Part shown: piece after piece, positions 7,023-16,445 of the stretch
How positions within the stretch are numbered: position 1 is the stretch's first letter
Layout of the letters: every line of letters begins with the position of its first letter
Assembly: GCA_030831945.1 (NCBI GenBank)
Contig: JAURKC010000009.1
Span: 1 to 54,908, forward strand
Source: Ferruginibacter sp.
GTDB lineage: Bacteria; Bacteroidota; Bacteroidia; Chitinophagales; Chitinophagaceae
Length of the DNA stretch: 54,908 nucleotides
Direction of reading: 5' to 3'
The notes under the pieces: generated by a model
Database searches by the model: none
What the model was told of the DNA's origin: nothing
The model's input: the letters and a program-made list of their open reading frames with translations, nothing else
Translations under genes and position numbers: made by a program

Positions 7023-8408
7023 ATGAGCGAAGCAAAATTTCCAACAACCCCATTCGGTAGATTAAAATTATTTTTTACCTTTTTCGATTCTCGATGGGAA
7101 GACTTAACCAAAGAAAATTGGTTGAAGACAATCTATAAAGATTTCAGTGCTGGTTTAATTGTAGCAATGACAGCCATTCCCATGGCAATGGGCTTTGCTA
7201 TGGCTATGGGTATGCGACCAGAACATGGCATTATAGCAGGTGCTTTAGCCTGCGTAATTGGTAGAACTTTTGGGGGTTCAAAATACCAGGTTTACGGACC
7301 TACTGCTGCTTTTATTCCGGTTATCGCTGCACTAATAGCAAAGTATAGCAATCCAGCAAATGGTGGAACTTTTGAACAAGCACACGGTTTTCTTGTATTG
7401 GTATCTATTATTTCAGGAATTATTCTAATGATAATGGGTGTATATGGTGTGGGTAAATACGCCAAACTTGTTCCCAATTCTATTATTGTTGGTTTTACTG
7501 TAGGTATTGCCGTGGCGATTGCTGCTACTAATTTCAAAGATATTTTAGGATTAAATAGTTTTAAAGCATTGCTTGGGGATAGCTCTAGAAACTTAACCGA
7601 GAAAATTAAATATATGGGGGAACACCTTCATTTAATAAATGGGTGGTCAATATTATTAGGGTTAATAACTTTTGTTTTAGCAAAATATTTATTGAAAATA
7701 TCTATTTATATACCTGGACCAGTAATTGCTATGAGTACTGCTACAATTTTAGCAGCTACTTTAATGGGCGATAAAAATATAATATTGGTTCGTGATTTGT
7801 ATGGCTCTATTCCAAATAATTTTTTCAATTTACAAATGCCTTTTTTACCCGCTATGAATGGATCTGTGCTGATTGATATTGTATATTTTGTGGTTGGTAT
7901 TGTATTTGTATCGGGTGTAGAAAGTGTTTTGTGTTCTTCGATGGCAGATCGATTAGCTAAAAATGATCGAACGCCATTTAACCCAGACAAAGAATTTTTT
8001 GGTCAAGGTTTGGTTCAGATTATTACACCATTGGTTCAAGGCTTTCCGTGTACAGGTGCATTGGCAAGAACAGCAACAAGTATAAAAGCTGGTGCTACAA
8101 CTCCTTTGGCAGGTTACTTTAAAGCCGTACTAAAGTTAACAATGGCATTTTTTTTGGCTCAATATTTAGAATTAATTCCTATGGCATGTATTGGAGGTAT
8201 TTTGGTTTGGGTTGCTAGCAATATGATAAAACCAGCTGAAATTAAAGAAATTAAACATGCAGGAAAATTTGAATTTTCAATGATGGCGTACACTGCAGTA
8301 ATGGTACCAATGACAGACTTTTTGACTGGTGTACTTTCTGCATTGGTTATTTATTTTGTTGTGAAATATGCTTTCAAAAAAATAAAAAAAAATAAAGCTA
8401 GCCAATAA
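7023..8408 (+). CDS. SulP-family anion transporter lacking a STAS domain
   Basis: 461 residues with about 10-12 membrane helices. The SulP core signatures are visible: DFSAGLIVAMTAIPMAMGFA near residue 41, YQVYGPTAAF near 90 and FPCTGALARTATSIKAGATT near 342. SulP proteins carry sulfate, bicarbonate or other anions across the inner membrane, usually with Na+ or H+. The usual cytoplasmic STAS domain of about 100 residues is absent; the chain ends after the last helix in a Lys-rich tail. The UspA-like protein encoded 6 bp upstream may stand in as a soluble partner (inference). The substrate cannot be read from the sequence. Confidence 0.9.
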   Translation: MSEAKFPTTPFGRLKLFFTFFDSRWEDLTKENWLKTIYKDFSAGLIVAMTAIPMAMGFAMAMGMRPEHGIIAGALACVIGRTFGGSKYQVYGPTAAFIPVIAALIAKYSNPANGGTFEQAHGFLVLVSIISGIILMIMGVYGVGKYAKLVPNSIIVGFTVGIAVAIAATNFKDILGLNSFKALLGDSSRNLTEKIKYMGEHLHLINGWSILLGLITFVLAKYLLKISIYIPGPVIAMSTATILAATLMGDKNIILVRDLYGSIPNNFFNLQMPFLPAMNGSVLIDIVYFVVGIVFVSGVESVLCSSMADRLAKNDRTPFNPDKEFFGQGLVQIITPLVQGFPCTGALARTATSIKAGATTPLAGYFKAVLKLTMAFFLAQYLELIPMACIGGILVWVASNMIKPAEIKEIKHAGKFEFSMMAYTAVMVPMTDFLTGVLSALVIYFVVKYAFKKIKKNKASQ

Positions 8409-8458
8409 CAACTTATTATAGTTGCCTCTTTCTAGAAAATGAATAGTAACATTAGACA

Positions 8459-8484
8459 AGCCTTCCGTCAGCTGACGGAAGGCT
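8459..8484 (+). terminator. Terminator after the SulP gene
   Basis: AGCCTTCCGTCAG followed by CTGACGGAAGGCT forms a perfect 26-bp palindrome, then TTTTCTTTTT. Its centre CCGTNAGCTNACGG is shared with the terminator at 12248-12273. Confidence 0.85.
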
Positions 8485-8655
8485 TTTTCTTTTTCCATCA
8501 GTGAGCTATGAGTATTTGCCTCTTTCATAATTTTTATGCCATGAAGAAATGTCAATTCATAGTAAAATATTTTTTGCCTATCAATGAGTTAGGCTGGCTG
8601 TACCTTTTCTAATTCTTTAATTATCTTTAGGGCATATTTTGAAATAAGAAAATTC

Positions 8656-9333
8656 ATGTCTTATATGAATGACTTTTATAAACAACCAAAAATTTTAGTC
8701 TGGGTTCAATCGATTTTGTTTCTATTGGTTGGGGTATGGTTGGCGATTTTAATTATTGGGAAAGGGTATTCTCAACCCCTTATTTATTTGTTATTTGTCC
8801 TTTATATACCCATTAGCCAATTTCTATTTACTCCAATTTATAAATTGACTGGTGGCTATACTTATTATTCGCCGATGCTTCTTGGTTATATGGCTAACGA
8901 TAAACAAATTGATTTACATAGCGGAACTAGCTTTGATCATTTATTTGTAATGAGAAAATATAAGTCAGGAACACAATTGAGAAATAGGATAATGATGTAT
9001 CATCTAGAGGGTTTATTAAATCTAATTCAGCTTATCGACGATAAGCGTATTCCAGCAGCTGTAAATATCATTGGCACCTCTTATTTTTTCAACGATAGAA
9101 CATTAAATAATTTAGGTTTTCAAATAGAAAAAGCCTCCTTGTTTTATAGAATCAATCTCTTCCTCAATTTTCTAGATTTATTTTGGATGTATTCCCTTTC
9201 AAAAGGAAAATTTTCAATTCCGAGTTTATGGGATGCCAATAAAGCGATCACAAAAGGGGAGAATCTAATAGCGCAGAAAGCAAAGCTAGAAGGGCTTTAT
9301 GAAAAGTTAAAATCGAAACAGATTAATTGGTAA
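8656..9333 (+). CDS. Two-helix membrane protein of unknown function
   Basis: 225 residues with two hydrophobic helices near the N-terminus (about 13-33 and 40-58), then a soluble, mostly helical domain with conserved-looking features (SGTSFDHLF, LLNLIQLIDD, LGFQIEKASL). No signal peptidase site and no enzymatic motif is visible. I do not recognise the family. It is monocistronic: a strong terminator lies 170 bp upstream, and the next gene has its own TTG start after 142 bp. Confidence 0.75.
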   Translation: MSYMNDFYKQPKILVWVQSILFLLVGVWLAILIIGKGYSQPLIYLLFVLYIPISQFLFTPIYKLTGGYTYYSPMLLGYMANDKQIDLHSGTSFDHLFVMRKYKSGTQLRNRIMMYHLEGLLNLIQLIDDKRIPAAVNIIGTSYFFNDRTLNNLGFQIEKASLFYRINLFLNFLDLFWMYSLSKGKFSIPSLWDANKAITKGENLIAQKAKLEGLYEKLKSKQINW

Positions 9334-9475
9334 GTGCACTTTTTCTTTGTCTACTTACAAACAAGTTAGTTGGCGCTTTCTTTTACTTTGAATTACCTTA
9401 CTGACTAATGGCCAGTTATAAAATTTTAATTATTTAATTGAAATGGTGTTTCTTTGATAGCTAAAGCGATTTCTT

Positions 9476-10345
9476 TTGAAAATATACCTATCCATCATTT
9501 TGATGCTGTTATATTCAAACTTTTTGACTGCACAGCAAGTAGGCATGGTTAAAAATGATGCGTTAATAAAAAAGATTACCACTAAAAAAAATTTTGTAGC
9601 CCTATGGGATTTTAAAGAACCAGAAGGTCAAGTAAGAAAAGCAATCGGACAAAATGAATTTCCTTTAATAGAACAAAATGGAACTCTACCTCGAATTTCG
9701 GAAGGACCTTTATCAGGTTATTCAGCTCAATTTGGCAATAAAGCCTATTTATCATTGCCTAATGCTCAACTAGGCCAACTTAATATTTATGGTAAAAACC
9801 AAGGTCTTACTGTTGTTGCTTGGGTAAAATGGATAGGAGAACAAACAGGTTTTGTGGGTGGTATTTGGAATGAATACAAAGACGGCGGCAAACGTCAGTA
9901 TGGATTATTTATATCCTTACCACATTACAACGGCAAAAACCAAGTGTGTGGACATATTTCACAAACCGGTAAGCCAACGCCACCTTTTCCTTATTCGATA
10001 GACTATTCGGCAAGTAAACAGGAAGTGCCTAGTAACCAATGGGTTTGTATTGCTTTTTCTTACGATGGTAAATTTATACAATCATATTTGAATGGAATTT
10101 TTGAGCAACGTGTACCTGAATTAATCAATCATACCAAAGGTTTTGAAGGTTATCCTGAAGGTTTAGTGCAATCAAAAAATCCTTATTTATATCCAGATGG
10201 CATCGGCAATAATGGTTCAGATTTTACGGTAGGCGCGGTGTTATTAAAAACTGGAATGGGGAATTTTTTTAAAGGGGAAATTGGCGGATTGGCAGTATTT
10301 GATAGGGCCTTAAGTGATAAGGAATTAAAAAAATTAGTTGAGTGA
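9476..10345 (+). CDS. Secreted LamG / concanavalin A-like domain protein
   Basis: 289 residues. The frame starts at TTG; this is the only start that supplies the N-terminal signal peptide (KIYLSIILMLLYSNFLTAQQ), and the first in-frame ATG falls inside it. The mature protein has a LamG-like jelly-roll pattern: NAQLGQLNIYGKNQGLTVVA, VAWVKW, QWVCIAFSYDGKFIQSYLNG, FTVGAVLL and FFKGEIGGLAVFDRALSDKE. Such domains bind carbohydrate or act as structural beta-sandwiches; no catalytic residues can be claimed. It could be related to the DUF1080 3-keto-glycoside hydrolase fold, but the LamG strand order fits better. Confidence 0.8.
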   Translation: MKIYLSIILMLLYSNFLTAQQVGMVKNDALIKKITTKKNFVALWDFKEPEGQVRKAIGQNEFPLIEQNGTLPRISEGPLSGYSAQFGNKAYLSLPNAQLGQLNIYGKNQGLTVVAWVKWIGEQTGFVGGIWNEYKDGGKRQYGLFISLPHYNGKNQVCGHISQTGKPTPPFPYSIDYSASKQEVPSNQWVCIAFSYDGKFIQSYLNGIFEQRVPELINHTKGFEGYPEGLVQSKNPYLYPDGIGNNGSDFTVGAVLLKTGMGNFFKGEIGGLAVFDRALSDKELKKLVE

Positions 10346-10397
10346 TAGTAAACAAGCGATTTGCTATCGCTTAATAATCTGAAATCAATGTATAATA

Positions 10398-10877
10398 ATG
10401 ACACCAAGAATAGAAACAATTACAGAAAAAAAATTAGTGGGTAAACGGATGGTAATGAGTTATGCAAATTACAGAATAGGTGAACTATGGGGTAGCTTTA
10501 TGCCTAGGAAAAAGGAAATAATTAATCCGCTGACCAACGATTTGATTTCATTGGTTGTATATAAGCCTTCGCATTTTATAGACTTCCAACTAACGAATGA
10601 GTTTGAAAGATGGGCTACAGTAGAGGTGGCAGATTTTATTAATCTACCAGCCGATATGGAAACCTATATTTTATCGGGTGGACTTTATGCTGTTTTCGAT
10701 TATAAAGGAATGAGTTCAGGAGCCTCCGCCTTTTTCCAATATATCTTTATCGAATGGTTACCTAATTCAGACTACCGATTAGCCGATAGGGCCCATTTTG
10801 AGGTTTTAGGGGAAAAATACAAAAACAATGACCCCTCATCAGAAGAAGAAATTTGGATACCGATAATGGCAAAATGA
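10398..10877 (+). CDS. GyrI-like small-molecule-binding domain protein
   Basis: 159 residues consisting of a single AraC effector-binding/GyrI-like domain. The start PRIETITEKKLVGKRMVM and the end FEVLGEKYKNNDPSSEEEIW match the ends of this domain. There is no DNA-binding helix-turn-helix, so it is a stand-alone cytoplasmic ligand-binding protein. Stand-alone members have been linked to binding or hydrolysis of toxic small molecules; the ligand here is unknown. It follows the LamG gene by 52 bp and may be co-transcribed. Confidence 0.85.
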   Translation: MTPRIETITEKKLVGKRMVMSYANYRIGELWGSFMPRKKEIINPLTNDLISLVVYKPSHFIDFQLTNEFERWATVEVADFINLPADMETYILSGGLYAVFDYKGMSSGASAFFQYIFIEWLPNSDYRLADRAHFEVLGEKYKNNDPSSEEEIWIPIMAK

Positions 10878-11297
10878 TTAGTTGACTTTCTGCAATATGA
10901 CTCGAGCATCAACCCGTTAGTTTACGGGTAGTAAAATACTCCATCAATTAATTGTACTTGCCATTTTTTTAGTAAAAGGATTTCATAGATTGAAGATCCT
11001 TTTTATTTTCCATTACACCATCATTACCCCAAAGGAAGGAATTGCTGCACTATTTAAAGATTAATAGTTTTTCTATTCTGTAAATGGCGATTAGTCTAAA
11101 AAAGTTTCCCGCATCAAAATATTAAAACAGCTTAGCTGAACAACAGGATTTCTAGTAAAAAAAATACCCGATTGGGAGAATAGGTGAATGAGTAAAGCGT
11201 TTTAAATTAAACTCCTAACAATTTTATTGATATTGATTACTGTTACTAAATAATTAGTACATTTAAGTTTATTTATAATTTTAAATTGCTGAATATT
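10878..11297. other. Intergenic region with hairpins
   Basis: No supported gene. ACCCGT-TAGTTT-ACGGGT (10912-10929) is a short hairpin with a core resembling the CCGTNAGCTNACGG palindromes. A second hairpin (10974-11003) is listed separately. A TACATTTA box near 11257 may serve the downstream Tat isomerase gene. Confidence 0.5.
10974..11003 (+). terminator. Weak terminator-like hairpin
   Basis: AAAAGGAT pairs with ATCCTTTT across a 14-nt loop and is followed by TATTTTCC. It would end the GyrI-like transcript, but it also lies in a start-less open frame. Confidence 0.35.
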
Positions 11298-12215
11298 ATG
11301 GAACGCAGAAAATTTATGAAACAAAGTTTATTTGGTGCAGGTGCATTTATTCCTTTTGCCAATCAACTTACCCCAATAGAAAAAAAAATAATCCAAGAAG
11401 ATGCAAAGCCCTTTAAATGCGATTATGGATTTCATGATGGCACCTTTAGAAATTTGGCAGGTGCTGATTTTATTGAACAAATAAAATTTGGCTATAGCCA
11501 AGGATTTAGATCCATTGAAGACAATGGAATGATGGGCAGATCGGCAGAACAACAACAAAAAATTGGAGACACTTTGGCGAAATTAGGTATGCGCATGGGT
11601 GTATTTGTAATTAGTTATGCTTCCAATGACACATTAGGATTAACCACTGGAAAAAAAGAGTGGTTTGATAAATTTACTGATACCTGTAAAGAAGCGGTGG
11701 AAGTTGCCAAAAGAACGAATGCCAAATACATGACCGTTGTTCCGGGATCCTTTGATCGATCAAAATCTATGGGATATCAAACCTCTAATGTTGTTGAAGC
11801 AATGAGAAGAGGAGCTGAAATATTTGAGAAACATAATTTAGTAATGGTGATGGAGCCATTGAGTGATTCTCCTAATTTGTTTTTAAGATTTTCAGATCAG
11901 ACTTTCGAAATCTGTAGAGCGGTAAATAGTCCTTCTTGTAAAATTTTATTTGATATGTATCATATGCAAAAAAACGAAGGAAATATCATCAATAATATTA
12001 ATAGTTCATGGGATGAAATTGCTTACTTCCAAATAGGTAACAATCCAGGAAGAAAAGAACCAGGTACAGGAGAAATGGATTATAGAAATATCTTAAAACA
12101 TATTTACGGTAAAGGATATAGAGGAATTTTAGGCATGGAGCATGGAATGGCTGGTAAAGAAAAAGAAGGTGAATTAGCACTAATCAAAGCGTATAGAGAT
12201 GCAGATAGCTTCTAA
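11298..12215 (+). CDS. Tat-exported sugar phosphate isomerase/epimerase-like protein
   Basis: 305 residues from the ATG at 11298. An upstream in-frame TTG (11286) adds four residues, but the ATG places the twin-arginine motif directly at the N-terminus (MERRKFMKQSLFGAG). The body is an AP-endonuclease-2/xylose-isomerase TIM barrel with likely metal ligands in VMEPLSD (about 191), LFDMYHMQ (about 222), IGNNPGRKEPG (about 248) and LGMEHGM. The arrangement resembles hydroxypyruvate isomerase. The substrate is probably a free or keto-sugar, since the protein acts in the periplasm. A strong terminator follows. Confidence 0.88.
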   Translation: MERRKFMKQSLFGAGAFIPFANQLTPIEKKIIQEDAKPFKCDYGFHDGTFRNLAGADFIEQIKFGYSQGFRSIEDNGMMGRSAEQQQKIGDTLAKLGMRMGVFVISYASNDTLGLTTGKKEWFDKFTDTCKEAVEVAKRTNAKYMTVVPGSFDRSKSMGYQTSNVVEAMRRGAEIFEKHNLVMVMEPLSDSPNLFLRFSDQTFEICRAVNSPSCKILFDMYHMQKNEGNIINNINSSWDEIAYFQIGNNPGRKEPGTGEMDYRNILKHIYGKGYRGILGMEHGMAGKEKEGELALIKAYRDADSF

Positions 12216-12242
12216 TGCAGTTAGCCTAGCGTTTAAAAATTT

Positions 12243-12278
12243 AAAAAAGCCATCCGTAAGCTAACGGATGGCTTTTTT
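12243..12278 (+). terminator. Bidirectional terminator after the Tat isomerase
   Basis: Six A residues, an imperfect 26-bp palindrome AGCCATCCGTAAG/CTAACGGATGGCT, then six T residues. It shares its centre with the terminator at 8459. Confidence 0.88.
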
Positions 12279-12441
12279 AAATTTCAGTAAGTTAAGGCGG
12301 TTGTAGCTTGACAAGACTTTGGTCAAATTTAACCTGTACTGTTGTGTATTTATAAGCCGGAGTAAGATGGTTTCTTTGTATATTTAATTATGACGGTTCA
12401 TGCATTAATTTTATTTTTTGAAAGTGCCTGTCAAAACAAGA

Positions 12442-12612
12442 ATGAAAAATAGCAGTAATAAAACAGTTAAAAAAGGCGATCTACCCTCAAAAATATGCCT
12501 TTATTGTAACCGCCCTTTTACTTGGCGCAAAAAGTGGGCGCATCAGTGGGAACAGGTTTTATATTGTAGTGAAGCTTGCAAAAAGAAGAAATTTACCTCT
12601 GATAAAAAATAA
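12442..12612 (+). CDS. DUF2256 family small zinc-ribbon-like protein
   Basis: 56 residues from the ATG at 12442. A TTG at 12418 would add eight residues but gives no extra conserved sequence. The core KICLYCNRPFTWRKKW...YCSEACKKKK has the CxxC...CxxxC cysteines and the FTWRKKW signature of DUF2256. These tiny proteins are often encoded next to DASH-type cryptochromes or photolyases, but none is present here. The molecular role is unknown. Confidence 0.82.
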   Translation: MKNSSNKTVKKGDLPSKICLYCNRPFTWRKKWAHQWEQVLYCSEACKKKKFTSDKK

Positions 12613-12951
12613 GCTTGCCGCTTATTCATCTTATTCATTGAGATGGTTTTTTTGGAAAATTTAAATCGCTTTATATTGGTAATTCTTTTCATTAATTGTT
12701 TCGGACTCACTCCACTATTTACGCCCTTTCGCCAAAGATTAAAACTATTCCATTTAAATTCAGATTCATTAGGAATTTTCTCCGCTGATCAATTATTTAA
12801 AACTTAAATCCAAGCCTATATAGCTAATAGAAGGGTTTCCATTTATTTCAACAATTTTTTTATTTCGACACAACGGCTATGCATATCAATTAATAAAATT
12901 ATTTGAATACTTTTGACTACTTTAAATCTATATCAATTTAAAATATACCAT
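12613..12951. other. Intergenic region before the amidohydrolase
   Basis: Apart from a possible 54-codon frame (12643-12807), this AT-rich stretch holds no recognisable element. The region directly before 12952 carries no strong promoter match. Confidence 0.4.
12643..12807 (+). CDS. Possible 54-residue membrane peptide
   Basis: ATG to TAA gives 54 residues with one hydrophobic helix (FILVILFINCFGLTPLF) followed by a basic then polar tail. It could be a small membrane protein or the N-terminal remnant of a longer gene. No family is recognised, and chance is possible. Confidence 0.25.
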   Translation: MVFLENLNRFILVILFINCFGLTPLFTPFRQRLKLFHLNSDSLGIFSADQLFKT

Positions 12952-15900
12952 ATGAGAATTTTAATCCTAGTACTTTTTGTAGTATTTAATCTTAATCAGA
13001 TTGCTGCACAAGATAAGTCAGTCCCTAAAAAAGATAGCACCATCTTTACTAGTTTCAAAGGCATGCCCCTCAAAGCAACGCGCGCCATTCCTATTCAAAC
13101 CAATGAAGGAACCTGGACTTCGGTAAGTATTAGTCCTGATGGCAAGACTATTTTATTTGATTTAATGGGAGATATTTATAGTATGCCATCAACAGGTGGT
13201 AAAGCAACTCCCATTACTAAAGGATTAGCCTATGACAATCATCCTAGCTTTAGTCCTGATGGAAAAAGAATATTATTTATTTCTGATAGAGGAGGTGCTG
13301 AAAATTTATGGTATATCGATATCGCTAAAAAAGATACCGTTGCTTTAACTGAAGAACAAAATCAAAATTTTCCAGGTGCCGTTTATACACCCGATGGTAA
13401 TTATATTGTGTATACAAAAGGAAGAAGAAATACAAAATTATATTTGATGCATAAAAATGGTGGGGCAGGTACTTCATTGATATCCTTACCCGCTACATTA
13501 AAAACCATTGATCCTGCTGTAAGTGCTGATGGAAGATATATTTATTATTCTTCTAGAACAAGCGCATGGAATTATAATGCAATGTTACCTCAGTATAGCA
13601 TTGGTGTATATGATAGAGACAAAGGAACTACGCGCACGATTGCTTCTAGATATGGTTCTGCTTTTACACCCGTTCTTTCAAAAGATGGCAAGTGGTTGGT
13701 ATACGGAACAAGATTTGAAGATAAAACCGGATTGGTTAAACGTAATTTAACAACGGGTGAAGAAACCTGGTTGGCCTACCCCGTTCAAAGAGATGATCAA
13801 GAATCAATTGCGGTTTTGGGTGTACTACCTGCCATGACTTTCACTCCTGATAGTAAATTTTTATTGGCTTCTTATGGAGGAAAAATTCATAGTATTGATA
13901 TTGAAACGGCCACTCAAAAAGAAATTAGCTATACGGTAGAGGCTACTATTGAAATGGGACCTGAAGTATTTTTTAAATACCCTATTAAAGATACGAGTGC
14001 AGCGCAGGCCACTCAAATTAGAGATGCCGTTCCTTCTCCAGATGGGAAAAAATTAGCCTTTACGGTGTTGAATAAATTATATGTAATGGACTACCCTAAT
14101 GGGACGCCTGTAAAATTAACTAAAAATAATTTTACAGAAGCACAACCTATTTGGAGTGTCAATGGCAAGACCATTTATTTTGCAACCTGGGGTGTTGAAG
14201 GTGGAAGTATCAGAAGTATTGATTTAGCTAGTGGAACTGAAACTTTGCTTACTAAAGAAAATGCATTGTATCAAGGCTTAGCGTTAAATCAAGCGGGTAC
14301 TAGAATAGTTTTTAATAGAACCAATTTTCAAAAATTTAGAGACTCAAAAGATCCTACATATAATGATGATGAAGATGAATTGTGTTGGTTGAATGTAAGT
14401 GATGGAACTATTCATGTCATTGACAAAGCCAACGGCCGCTATAATCCTCATTTTGTAAATGGAGAAGACCGTATTTATTTAAATAGTTATGGAAAATTAA
14501 TTTCTATTCAATGGGATGGCGGTGATGAAAAAGAGATAGTGAAAATTACGGGTATTACTACTTATGGTAGTATAGCTCAACATAAAGGAAAACCTGTTGC
14601 AGATGTTTTAGATTTAGATGAGGGTGAAGATGCTGCCAAAGAAAATAATCCTGCTTCTAGCGCAAATACTATTTTGATGTCACCTTTGGGTAAAGCAGCC
14701 ATCGCACAGGTAAACAATAATATTTATTATATCACCATTCCACAAGCAGGCAAGCTAGTAGAGATTTCGGTTGCGGAAGCAAAAAGTGCAGCCTTCCCTA
14801 GTAAGCTGCTAACTGAGATGGGTGGCGAGTTTCCGGCTTGGGAATCCAATGGTAAAATTATTCATTATAGTTTAGGAGCTGCTCATTTTACTTATGATGT
14901 AGAGGCTGCTTATGCATTTGACGATAGCTTGGCCATTGCAAAAAAAGCAGAAGCAGCGATTAAAAAAGATACTGCCGTTAAAGACAGCACCAAAAAAGAA
15001 ATCGTAGCTAATAAATCAGCAAAGAAAGAAGATCCTAAATACAAAGCCACTGAAAATTGGATCAAAGTATTTTATGAAAAAGATATGCCAGTCAACAATC
15101 TTCTTTTGACCAATGCAAGAATCATTACGATGAAAGGTGATGAAGTAATTAGCAGAGGTGATATTTATATTGTTAACAATCGTATCAAAGCCATTGGCAA
15201 ATCGGGGACTTTAAAAGTAGCTAGTGGTACAAAGAAAGTGAATGCCTCAGGCAAAACAATTATTCCTGGTTTTGTAGATACCCATGCTCATATGTGGCCA
15301 AGCTGGGGTATGCATAAAACGCAGGCGTGGGTATATGCAGCTAATTTAGCGTATGGCGTAACGACCACTCGCGATCCTCAAACTGCTACCACCGATGTGC
15401 TTACTTATAGTGATATGGTTGAATCAGGTATGATGGCGGGTCCTAGGGTATATTCAACTGGCCCTGGAGTAGGTTATTGGTCCTATAATTTAAAAGATTC
15501 CGCTCAAGCAGAATCGGTATTGAGTCAATACAGCAAGTACTATAATACTAAATATATAAAAATGTATTTAGTAGGGAATCGTAAGCATAGACAATGGGTA
15601 ATACAGGCTGCAAAAAATCAACAATTAATGCCCACTACCGAAGGAGGTCTTGATTTCAAATTAAACATGACCAATTTATTAGATGGTTATCCTGGACATG
15701 AGCATTCTATTCCAATTTATCCATTATACAATGATGTAGTGAAAATAATTGCTGCTTCTAAAATGACAGTTACTCCTACCTTATTGGTTTCTTATGGTGG
15801 ACCATGGGCAGAGAACTATTATTATGAAAATGAAAATCCATACAGCAATGAAAAGATGCAATACTTTACACCTTATGAAGAATTAGCCGCTAAATCACGT

Positions 15901-16350
15901 CGTCGAGCTACTTGGTTTTTACCAGAAGAACATGTTTTTCAAAAGCATGCAAAAAGCATGAAAAAAATTGTAGAAGCAGGTGGCTTAGCGGGTATTGGAA
16001 GTCATGGACAATTACAAGGTCTAGGGTATCATTGGGAATTATGGTCGATGCAAAGTGGAGGCATGCGTAATTTAGATGCGCTTAAAACGGCTACTATTCT
16101 AGGAGCTAGAGGTCTTGGACTAGATCAAGACTTAGGTAGTTTGGAAATTGGGAAATTAGCGGACTTAATTATTCTTAATAAAAATCCACTAGAAAATATC
16201 AGAAATACCAACACCATCGAATGGGTAATGAAAAACGGCAGATTGTATGAGGGTAATACTTTAGATGAAGTAATTACTGGTAATCATAAATTGGATAGAA
16301 AAGAATGGATGGCAGAAAAACCTAAGAAAAATACGCTGATAGAGGATTAA
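12952..16350 (+). CDS. Secreted amidohydrolase with N-terminal TolB-like beta-propeller
   Basis: 1132 residues from the ATG at 12952. A TTG at 12913 would add 13 residues ahead of the signal peptide (MRILILVLFVVFNLNQIAAQ) and is unlikely. Residues about 40-690 are PD40/WD40-like repeats (SPDGKTILF, SPDGKRILFISDRGG, SADGRYIYYSSR). A Lys-rich linker follows at about 690-715. The C-terminal amidohydrolase domain has the metal-binding H778-A-H780 in GFVDTHAHMW, later histidines in GHEHS and GSHGQLQ, and the closing GKLADLIIL. The architecture is that of periplasmic amidohydrolases that act on imide or peptide-like bonds; the substrate is unknown. It is transcribed alone. Confidence 0.9.
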   Translation: MRILILVLFVVFNLNQIAAQDKSVPKKDSTIFTSFKGMPLKATRAIPIQTNEGTWTSVSISPDGKTILFDLMGDIYSMPSTGGKATPITKGLAYDNHPSFSPDGKRILFISDRGGAENLWYIDIAKKDTVALTEEQNQNFPGAVYTPDGNYIVYTKGRRNTKLYLMHKNGGAGTSLISLPATLKTIDPAVSADGRYIYYSSRTSAWNYNAMLPQYSIGVYDRDKGTTRTIASRYGSAFTPVLSKDGKWLVYGTRFEDKTGLVKRNLTTGEETWLAYPVQRDDQESIAVLGVLPAMTFTPDSKFLLASYGGKIHSIDIETATQKEISYTVEATIEMGPEVFFKYPIKDTSAAQATQIRDAVPSPDGKKLAFTVLNKLYVMDYPNGTPVKLTKNNFTEAQPIWSVNGKTIYFATWGVEGGSIRSIDLASGTETLLTKENALYQGLALNQAGTRIVFNRTNFQKFRDSKDPTYNDDEDELCWLNVSDGTIHVIDKANGRYNPHFVNGEDRIYLNSYGKLISIQWDGGDEKEIVKITGITTYGSIAQHKGKPVADVLDLDEGEDAAKENNPASSANTILMSPLGKAAIAQVNNNIYYITIPQAGKLVEISVAEAKSAAFPSKLLTEMGGEFPAWESNGKIIHYSLGAAHFTYDVEAAYAFDDSLAIAKKAEAAIKKDTAVKDSTKKEIVANKSAKKEDPKYKATENWIKVFYEKDMPVNNLLLTNARIITMKGDEVISRGDIYIVNNRIKAIGKSGTLKVASGTKKVNASGKTIIPGFVDTHAHMWPSWGMHKTQAWVYAANLAYGVTTTRDPQTATTDVLTYSDMVESGMMAGPRVYSTGPGVGYWSYNLKDSAQAESVLSQYSKYYNTKYIKMYLVGNRKHRQWVIQAAKNQQLMPTTEGGLDFKLNMTNLLDGYPGHEHSIPIYPLYNDVVKIIAASKMTVTPTLLVSYGGPWAENYYYENENPYSNEKMQYFTPYEELAAKSRRRATWFLPEEHVFQKHAKSMKKIVEAGGLAGIGSHGQLQGLGYHWELWSMQSGGMRNLDALKTATILGARGLGLDQDLGSLEIGKLADLIILNKNPLENIRNTNTIEWVMKNGRLYEGNTLDEVITGNHKLDRKEWMAEKPKKNTLIED

Positions 16351-16413
16351 ACAGGTTTTGTTTTAAAATAATGGCTATTTGAAAGGGAACTTTTATTTGA
16401 AACCTTCAAATTA

Positions 16414-16431
16414 TGTACATAAATTTGTACA
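16414..16431. promoter_or_regulatory. Paired TGTACA operator of the yefM-yoeB operon
   Basis: Two TGTACA palindromes (16414-16419 and 16426-16431) lie 12 bp apart centre to centre, just before the antitoxin start. In E. coli the YefM-YoeB complex represses its own operon through paired palindromes with the same TGTACA core and, as I recall, the same spacing. An upstream in-frame ATG at 16413 overlaps the first palindrome, which argues against it as the translation start. Confidence 0.7.
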
Positions 16432-16445
16432 ATAAAAAGGACATC

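Noticed and set aside
10921..11064. Open frame of 47 codons with hydrophobic, protein-like sequence (ending ITPKEGIAALFKD)
   Set aside because: It has no ATG, GTG or TTG near its beginning and overlaps a terminator-like hairpin. It may be a gene remnant, but the evidence is too thin for a feature.
16413..16445. Upstream ATG adding 11 residues to the YefM antitoxin
   Set aside because: The codon sits inside the first TGTACA palindrome of the operator, and family alignment favours starting at the later ATG.
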